A DNA stretch of 64,000 nucleotides from Mytilinidion resinicola. Lineage: Eukaryota; Ascomycota; Dothideomycetes; Mytilinidiales; Mytilinidiaceae. A model generated the notes under the pieces. The model was not told the origin of the DNA. It did no database searches and was given only the letters and a program-made list of their open reading frames with translations. The stretch lies in the NCBI RefSeq assembly GCF_010093595.1, contig NW_022985444.1, positions 1,420,444-1,484,443 of the forward strand. The letters run 5' to 3'. A program made the position numbers and the translations under genes. Positions 57,429 to 64,000 of this stretch are shown here, piece by piece (position 1 is the first letter of the stretch; every line of letters begins with the position of its first letter).

Positions 57429-57926
57429 AAGGCCGTTTCTTGGTCAGATTCTAATCAGCATCCATTTTTATTGTATGCGTATAGCATTGCATTGGTTTTG
57501 GTTTTTCACGTGGGTCGGGGCGTATCAGAAGTAAGTAGTGGGATTAGGACCGCCCAAGCACGGCATAGAGGCACCCTTTGAGTCAACTCGACGATTATTA
57601 TGTTCATGAGATGACGTTGCTTGTGCACTGAACGGAGGTTATATAAACTCATCTAAAGGGGCACTCCGACTACGGCTGTTGTTGCTACCCCGCGATAGCC
57701 TGAAATTTTGTGCGCATATTCGAGTAAATGCAAGAGTGAGGAGCAGGAAAGTGAGAGAAAGGAAACCCCAATGCCGCTATGAAACGCCAGAGAAATGCAG
57801 GATTCGCGCCCAGCGCCGATGTTTGAGCCCGAAAAGACTACTGGCCCCAACGCCGCGCTTGATGAGAATCAAAAGAAAAAGGGGTTCTGGGAATGCCTGC
57901 CATCCAAGCCTCCGCGTCGCAGTCTC
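57429..57926. other. Convergent intergenic region
   Basis: About 500 bp between the RVS161 and CDC34 3' ends. Nothing beyond probable 3' UTRs. Confidence 0.45.
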
Positions 57927-58782
57927 CTAGGTTTCTTCTTCCTCCTCGTCCCCGGTCGCATCCGAGTCCGAGTCCATGTCTTCGTCGTCATCGTCAGCAT
58001 CCGAGTCGCTACCCCCAAAGCTCTCAGCATCACTATCCTCCCAAGTCATGTAGTCATCCTCCTCCTTGTGTGTCTTGAACGCAGCCTCGTGGGTCGGCAT
58101 AACGAACCCAGTGGGAATGTCCTGCTTGCTGGCTTCCAGGTCTTTCTTGACCATTTCCTTGTATTTCGCGGGGTCGTTGCGGAGCATCACGCCAGCGTCG
58201 ACGTTAGCAGGTGACGAGACTTCAGCGTCATCGAGGAGCGATAGGACGGAGATCAGGACAGACTCGACACGCTGAACCGGTGTCCAGCGTTCTGATGCGA
58301 GTTCGCCCGACATTTCGTCATCGCCAGAGGCGTGCAGGATAGATATGCACAGGCGGCCGTCGGGATAGATGTTTGGGTGGTAGAGAGGGCGGATGAACCT
58401 GAAGTCTAAAGCATCGTTAGTTCTCCTCTTTGATCTCTTTAGGGTTTCTGTAGGACCGCCTGCGATGGCTTCTCTGCGAAGTCAAAGAGAAGGGCCGAGG
58501 ACTCAGTATCAGGCAACATACCTGGTGGGGTGTATGGGTAGTTCTTCGAGAAGGTCATCTTTGCTTTGAAGTAGCCGCCGTAGTAGAGAGAGTCGGGGTT
58601 GAGGACGATGAGCGCGACGCTCCATTCAAGCACGTTGTCATCGATGAGCTGGACAGGATGTTAGCTCGGACTCCCACAATATGCAGTCTTCCACAGATCT
58701 CAGACAGACTCACCTCGACATTAGTCCAGAGCTCTTTGGAGAGAGCCTTGTACTCGTTCATTAAGAGGCGTTCGGCAGACAT
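57927..58782 (-). CDS. CDC34: Ubiquitin-conjugating enzyme E2 Cdc34
   Basis: E2 of the SCF ubiquitin ligases controlling G1/S and many regulators. Exons 58714-58782, 58522-58648 and 57927-58405 give 224 residues. The UBC fold shows YGGYFKAKMTFSKNYPYTPP, HPNIYPDG, and the active-site GRLCISIL with Cys85. An acidic insertion follows the active site (HASGDDEMSGELASERW), as in Cdc34 and Ubc7. The long C-terminal tail is strongly acidic (about residues 183-224, Asp/Ser/Glu runs), the hallmark of Cdc34 that binds the SCF cullin. The second intron is 116 bp, longer than most here. Confidence 0.93.
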
Positions 58783-59595
58783 GGTGGCGTGCGAGGGCGA
58801 CGAGGTAGTTGAAAGGAGAATGCGGGGTGACGATGGAGGCGGGGCCAGACAGCCAGCGGATACTGTCGATATAGCAGAGAGGTTTGAGGGTTTGGGGGTG
58901 GTGAGGGGTAGAGAGAGTGCAGAAGACTAGGCGGCCTGGGAGAGGGCTTGTGAGGTGGTGTGCTGATGACTAGAGTGAAGTTAAGCCCGCCGCAATCGCC
59001 CGCCTTCACCGTGCGCTCCGTCTCGGCGCTGCCATTTCACCTTCCATGGTTGACCATTCTTTCTTCGAATCACCTCATCACTCCTAACTGGCCGGAATCT
59101 TTGACCAGCCAGACGCTTCTCCTTGGACATTCAAGCGCGCCAGGTCGGAATCATCACCGACCCTAACTGACGCCAGTCGCCATTCCAAGGTTCACAGGCA
59201 TCACGGTACCCACCATCACCAAGATTATCGGATTCACCGTAAAATAAATATGCAAAAGCAGTCGATGAACCGCGGGATTCTGTACTGAGAACCTGAGCTA
59301 TTGACACTCACATATCACTGCTCAGGTACTTCAAGGTCTGTTCAGTTTTTGGCCGTCTGCCAATACATGCGGTATTGTCCTTATCTCAGTTCCCCCTCCT
59401 ATTGCACTCAGGCGCCTCAGCGAAATGGACATGTCCTCTCTAAAAGAGAATACTCTGTCTCGTCTAGATACGAAATAGACCAGCTCTAGCAGCAAGCAAA
59501 GTTACATCGACTAATATGCGGCGCTGCAGATCTTCCTGTGTGCAGGACATATTTTTGGAACATTCATTTTGTGCTTGTCATCTGCAAGATTGACC
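58783..59595. promoter_or_regulatory. Divergent promoter region CDC34 / lipid-droplet hydrolase
   Basis: About 810 bp between opposite start codons. No TATA box or repeat recognised. Confidence 0.4.
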
Positions 59596-60901
59596 ATGTT
59601 TTCTTCTACCATTTATCTCCACCATCCTGATTCTTCTCCTCGGCCTTCAATTAGAGTAGGCGACACCTATATCCTGTTTTTCATTACGGGAAACCCAGGC
59701 CTGATAGAATACTACCGCACTTTCCTCTCTCACCTCTATGCTCTGCTATCCAGCACCGGTTCTGACCAGGCTTCGGCCGGGGCAGACCAATTCCAGGTGT
59801 TTGGGCGGGATTTGTTAGGATTCCAAGTTGAACATGCAGATCCCGCCAACGGCGCATCTCCGCCGTACGGACTGGAAGCCCAAATCGAAGCCACTGAGAA
59901 AGCTCTAGACACTCTCGTCAGTGATGGTACTACGAATGTCCAGGGCAATCGCCCAAAGGTTATTCTCATCGGACACTCAGTCGGTGCATACATCCTGTTG
60001 GAGGTACTGCGCCAGCATAGAGAGAAACTTCGAGAAGAAGCTCCTCAGAAAGCCATGACGATCATCGGCGGGGTCTGTCTCTTCCCTACTGTCACTCACA
60101 TCATGCAGAGTCGGAGCGGGAAGAGCGCTGGTGTATGTAAAACTCCATATCTAAGCTATCTGTCTGTCTTTGGTAGAGTTGCGAGACATGCTGAGCTGTC
60201 AATATGCTGGCACTGTGATCTTGAGCCAAAGTCTTACCATTGCGTACAGTTTTTACTTTGCCGTCCATACTTTGCTCGCGCTGCTGGTCTCATCGCACAG
60301 CTGCTTCTAGTTTTCGTACCGAGCGTACTACTACGTCTCCTTATCCACATGGTGACAGGATTCCCAGCTGATGCAGTGGCAACGACCGCAGCATTTGTGA
60401 GGAGTAAATGGGGCGTGAGACAGGCACTGTATGGGCCCAACCACTTCCAGTCACGCGATGTCAAACCCGGATTCTAACTTCTGCGCAGACATATGGCTCG
60501 TGATGAAATGCTGTCTATCACGACAGACGCATGGGACGAGGAGGTCTGGGGTGCGGCCCATCCATCGCCAACCTCACATCCTCGCGCCCAACTAAGATTT
60601 CTCTTTGGGAAGGGAGATCATTGGGTTGCCGAAGAGACTAGGGACGACTTGATTCGCACAAGGGCTTCTAAAGAAGACACTGAGCTAGAAGAGGCGTGGA
60701 AGCCTAAAATGGAAGTGACCGAGGAAGGCTGGCCGCATGCCTTTTGCATTCGTAAGTCTTATTAACATCACCAACTATCGAGGAAAGAAGGTGCATGAGC
60801 TAAATGAATCAGGGCATAGCGTTCCAGTAGCAGAAAAAGTAGCAGTATACGTTCGCGATATTATACGTGGGGACAAACAAGACGTCGATCTGCACAAGTG
60901 A
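59596..60901 (+). CDS. Lipid-droplet-associated hydrolase (LDAH family)
   Basis: Alpha/beta-hydrolase of the lipid-droplet hydrolase family (yeast YPR147C, animal LDAH), acting on the droplet surface on sterol esters or triglycerides. Exons 59596-60132, 60250-60428, 60489-60751 and 60813-60901 give 355 residues. The core starts YILFFITGNPGLIEYYRTFL, with the nucleophile elbow LIGHSVGAYILLEV (GxSxG). The droplet-binding hydrophobic part (AAGLIAQLLLVFVPSVLLRLL) follows intron 1, then HMARDEMLSITTDAW, FLFGKGDHWV with the likely catalytic Asp, and AFCIRHSVPVAEKVA with the catalytic His across intron 3. The first donor was chosen as GTATGT to keep frame. Substrate is not defined by sequence. Confidence 0.9.
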
Positions 60902-61257
60902 AGGTCACAGCGTGGGGAACAAAAGCATCATGTACTGAACGAGAACGAAAAGGCACTAGGAACTTATGCTTGTATTCCTAGCCTCTTAGAGGTCTCACTC
61001 TACCAGTGGACTACCGCAAATGATATGGTATTGGCCGTAGTAGTGCGGTTTCTTCAGTTCGCTATGCACACCACTCCTAGTCCTCGTGAAGGTATAATAT
61101 GTGTTGTACCAGCGGAGGTCGTTTGCACTGAAGTAATAGTCAACCAAAGCAATCCAATGGGGCGTATCTGGCCTCTGTCCTTCGACCTCAAATGTGCTGG
61201 TGTTTTGTGATAAGCATGATTGGTTGATGGTAACTTGTCCCGGACTCAACAGCCAGT
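60902..61257. other. Convergent intergenic region
   Basis: About 360 bp between the hydrolase and DCP1 3' ends. Nothing recognised. Confidence 0.4.
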
Positions 61258-62124
61258 TCATCCATTTCCGTTATATCCATGCTTCGTCTTTTGGAGCAAC
61301 TGACCCAGGAGGTCCACCGACTGCCCTGGCTTTGGTTGAGTGTGAGGTTCGGAAACGTAGCTTGCGTTGGACCTGAAGAAGTCGGTGTCCGGTGTGGAAC
61401 CGAATGGTCCAGACTTCGTTACTGGACTGTGGTGATTTTGGATGCTCCAACCTGAGTCCTGTGCTCTCTGCTGGCCGAAGAGCTCTCTTAAAGACAGCTG
61501 CCGGCCCATAGGCACGCTTTCTTCCTCCTCGTCTGCGGTCTCTTCCTCCTCGCGTGGGATTGTGGGACCACCCCCTCGCATCTCTATCCGCTTCCTACTC
61601 TTCTCCGCTTCAGTCGCACACTGCTCTATGAGCTGCGCCGTCATGGTCCTCATGTTCGCGGTGGAAGAGGGCGGTGGCTCCGAGAATATCCAGAGCCCGT
61701 ATATCTTGGGGGCGTCGTCGGTAGTAACTTGAAGAATTATGTAGTCCTCCGTATTCTCAACATCGTCGCCGCTCAGCAGCTCTGTGTAGAAATTGTCGAG
61801 ACCGCGGCGATTGAGGATTGTGACGCAGTATCGCTGTGCGCCAGTAGGGCTCTCGGTGAGCTGGCAAATGAACAGCGTGCCTTCGATGCCGCACTTTTCC
61901 CACTGCTGGGTGGTGCCCGAGAAGAGGTAGACAACAGCATAGGGTGCGATGGAGAGAATTTCTGCAACTGCAGGATTGTGGCGGCGTATAACGGAGAGGT
62001 TAAGCTCGTCGTTGGAGCGCGGTGGTGGGGTTGGGAGGTCGAGAAGAGCGGGCGCGTCAGTTTCATAGTCTGATGCTTGGACTGGCGGTGGGTTTTGGGG
62101 CGGCTTGGGCTTTCGCGAGGCCAT
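61258..62124 (-). CDS. DCP1: mRNA-decapping enzyme subunit Dcp1
   Basis: Activator of Dcp2 in cytoplasmic 5'-3' mRNA decay and P-bodies. Single exon, 288 residues from MASRKPKPPQNPPP. The EVH1-like domain covers about residues 35-185, with ELNLSVIRRHNPAVAEIL, TTQQWEKCGIEGTLFICQL, and ILNRRGLDNFYTELL followed by YGLWIFSE. The C-terminal third is disordered with an acidic Glu-rich patch (EEEETADEEEE), then RQLSLRELFGQQ and LLGQLLQKTK, short motifs of the type that bind decapping co-factors. The length and single-exon form fit filamentous fungi. Confidence 0.92.
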   Translation of the reverse strand: MASRKPKPPQNPPPVQASDYETDAPALLDLPTPPPRSNDELNLSVIRRHNPAVAEILSIAPYAVVYLFSGTTQQWEKCGIEGTLFICQLTESPTGAQRYCVTILNRRGLDNFYTELLSGDDVENTEDYIILQVTTDDAPKIYGLWIFSEPPPSSTANMRTMTAQLIEQCATEAEKSRKRIEMRGGGPTIPREEEETADEEEESVPMGRQLSLRELFGQQRAQDSGWSIQNHHSPVTKSGPFGSTPDTDFFRSNASYVSEPHTQPKPGQSVDLLGQLLQKTKHGYNGNG

Positions 62125-62757
62125 GATCAGAGTGTCGCGCGGTCGAAGGCGTGGTGTTGCGAAGTTCAAGACGGTGGCTTCAGCCTACGAGAAGCAGTGC
62201 GGGACAGGCTGTCAAGACATACTGCGGCCCTAGCTTCAGGCGGGTTGTCCTTCCCTAGCATCGACCTCCGGCGTCTCACTCAAATGCTTTATAGTTAATC
62301 GGAAATCTAGACTATTCTGTACTGATTAATATGAGGATAGATAATAGACACTGAGAACTATACTCGGGCCCCGTCGGGTTGTTTCACAATGATCGAAGAT
62401 CAGCCCGTACTACGTACGGGCCTACACCCTCAACCGAAAAACACCCTCAAACGAAAATATATTATACATTCACTGTTTCTCAATTAATAGGCCTCCCCTA
62501 GGGCCCCTATTCCATCCGGTCTAATACAGGATCAACCTAAGTATTACCTTTATCTCTATCCTTATTTGGTGTTAGTGGCCTAGGTTTTATAGCCTTAGCA
62601 TAGTTAATTATCTTAGCTACCTGTTTTCTCCCTATCTTTATATATAGCCCTATTACCTATCTAATATAGGCCTTTCTATATACAGGCTTAATTAGGGGCC
62701 TTTAATTTACTATCTAATTAGCTAGTAATATAAAAGGAAGCTTTATAAGGGCCGTAG
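62125..62757. other. DCP1 promoter, then third AT-rich repeat island
   Basis: The first 200 bp are the DCP1 promoter. From about 62300 the DNA is TA-rich with stop-filled protein-like stretches on the minus strand that may derive from a transposase. ACACCCTCAACCGAAAA is partly repeated at 62427-62460, and a near-palindrome CCCGTACTACGTACGGG lies at 62404-62420. Confidence 0.5.
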
Positions 62758-63025
62758 TGTCACGGCTTGAACGGTGAAGCTTGCTGCACAGCGTAACACG
62801 TGATGTTAGGACCCGGCGAGAGGCCTTGTTGCAAGGGCCTATGCGAGCCTTGGCAGGAGTATACCTGCCGACCGCCGCCCTGCCTCCTTGTAGCTCCTTG
62901 AACTACGTCTTGTTATTCAACCCGCCTGCCTGCCGTGCATTATAGAACACGTAGTGAATTCAGTTATTACTTCTACCTACCTGCCCGAGCTAGCTAGGGC
63001 AATCCTGCCGCCCGAGACCGTGACA
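62758..63025. mobile_element. LTR-like unit
   Basis: 268 bp with ends TGTCACGGCTTG and GAGACCGTGACA, i.e. TG..CA with an 8-bp terminal inverted repeat (TGTCACGG/CCGTGACA). The interior is GC-rich against TA-rich flanks. The 5-bp flanks (CGTAG, TCTAA) differ, so it may be one LTR of a decayed element rather than a solo LTR. Its terminal repeat resembles that of the 25.5-kb unit. Confidence 0.5.
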
Positions 63026-63224
63026 TCTAAGAAGGCGTTAGATAGGAAGATTGCTGCGTTAAACAAGCAGTCTGCATTATTCTGTTAATCTTCGGCTAGC
63101 TTAGGTCCTTATTAGGATGCTTAAATATCTTCGGTTGTCCTACTCTCTTTAGTGCTGTTAGCGCTGGCCCTAGTTCTGTGCTGCCTTTACGTGCATTATT
63201 ATTAGCAGCTCTCCTCTTCCTGGA

Positions 63225-64000
63225 CTAGGTTAAGGTTGTACACACCCCTAGCGGGGCCTGGGGCGTGTACAAGCTCGGCCCCTTGTTAGTGTTGTATCGG
63301 TATAGCGTCGCCCACCTCTTTAATGTAGCCCGTAGCTGGGCCCCTTTCCTTACGCTGTATTCGGCACTGTATGCCGGGTGGTTTCTCTTGCAGTTAGCGC
63401 ACTTCTTAGTGTCTGTTGCCGTGCATTGTCTTGTGTCGTGTTCCCCTGCGCATACTGCACATCGGATGTCCTTCTTGCAGTGTCTTGCAACGTGCCCGTA
63501 GCCCTGGTATCTGAAGCACTGTGTGGCTACAAAGCCTGCTTTATATCTTAAGGCTGTCAGCAATTGTCCACTTATTGCAAATCCCTTTGTAATAGCTTTG
63601 TCTGCTATTGCTTCCGTGCGCACGCTGGCAATAATTGAGCTGGCGTGTCGGCCTGGGTTCTCTCGCGCAGCCTTAATGCCCTTCTTGTTCTTCTATGTTA
63701 TCTTCTTGATAACTAGGCCTGGGTTAATTATCGCGTTGACCCTGATAATATCATCTTTAAGTGTTTGGCTTTCCAGGTCCAAGTTCTTAGGTACTCCATG
63801 CACCTCTATTAGCACTGCGGGCAGTTGTATGCGTGCCGTCTTGCCCAGCACCTGCACCTATTCCCTCTTCTTAAGCAGTGCTTCCTTTGTGGCCTTATCC
63901 GCGATGTATGCCTTGACGTCTCCACTCTGTAGCTTCCTTATGCCGCTAATCTTCGTTGTGTCCGGTGGTCCGGCTGCTTGAAGCTTCTGGGTGATAGTTA
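63225..64000 (-). pseudogene. LINE (Tad/I-like) ORF1 fossil with zinc knuckles, partial
   Basis: The minus strand encodes a gag-like nucleic-acid-binding protein of a non-LTR retrotransposon. Knuckle-like blocks read CFRYQGYGHVARHC, CAVCAGEHDTRQC and CANCKRNHPAYSAEY, where two expected cysteines are Tyr. Upstream are LIEVHGVPKN and AARENPGRHA segments typical of ORF1. Internal TAG codons near 63,694 and 63,857 break the frame. Each stop and each Cys-to-Tyr change is explained by a CpA-to-TpA transition. It runs off the right edge; no reverse transcriptase is in view. Confidence 0.72.

Noticed and set aside
1..64000. tRNA or rRNA genes
   Set aside because: I looked for A- and B-box-like pairs and conserved rRNA cores and saw none convincing; a tRNAscan or covariance-model search would settle it.

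Overview
The window is nuclear DNA of a filamentous ascomycete. Coding genes carry short introns (about 41-117 bp) with GT..AG borders and CTAAC/CTRAY-like branch points. Typical fungal families are present (Zn2Cys6 regulator, DHA1 and sugar-porter MFS, DUF4246, Rvs161). Gene-rich GC-balanced stretches alternate with AT-rich islands full of degraded transposons whose stops look like CpA-to-TpA changes, the trace expected of repeat-induced point mutation (RIP). A Dothideomycete of the Pleosporales type is my inference from this style; no marker gene here proves it.

Layout. 1-23 kb is gene-rich: SNF2 N-terminal half (runs off the left edge), Zn2Cys6 factor, BDP1 and BRE1 (divergent), POS5-type NAD kinase, lysophospholipid acyltransferase, DHA1 transporter and a secreted SGNH hydrolase. 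23.3-25.3 kb is a complete but mutated Tc1-type transposon with 37-bp inverted repeats and TA flanks. 25.3-34.7 kb is a repeat island: a solo LTR, a decayed multi-membrane-span gene, several MITEs and nested copies of three repeat families. 34.8-46.0 kb is gene-rich again: Cys-rich surface protein, CDF metal transporter, DUF4246 protein, sugar transporter, ORC2. 46.0-50.4 kb is a second AT-rich island with an LTR, a pogo/Fot1 transposase fossil and an assembly gap inside an AGAT microsatellite. 50.4-62.1 kb holds a carboxylesterase relic, an unknown coiled-coil protein, UCH-type deubiquitinase, mitochondrial TrpRS, RVS161, CDC34, a lipid-droplet hydrolase and DCP1. 62.3-64 kb is a third repeat island with an LTR-like unit and a LINE ORF1 fossil.

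The intact genes are mostly unlinked housekeeping functions (chromatin and transcription: SNF2, BDP1, BRE1; replication: ORC2; ubiquitin: BRE1, CDC34, UCH; mRNA decay: DCP1; lipids: acyltransferase, LDAH). I see no biosynthetic cluster. BRE1 and CDC34 are both ubiquitin-pathway enzymes but 45 kb apart, so no operon-like logic is implied.

The most unusual structure is a repeat family (29.8-30.4, 32.5-33.2, 49.9-50.2 kb). It has long G-rich inverted ends carrying several GGGGGTGTACG motifs, a core of 15-17 head-to-tail 12-bp iterons, and an apparent 10-bp target duplication. I do not recognise it as a named element. Exon borders were derived by hand from splice signals and reading-frame continuity; no database search or RNA evidence was available.
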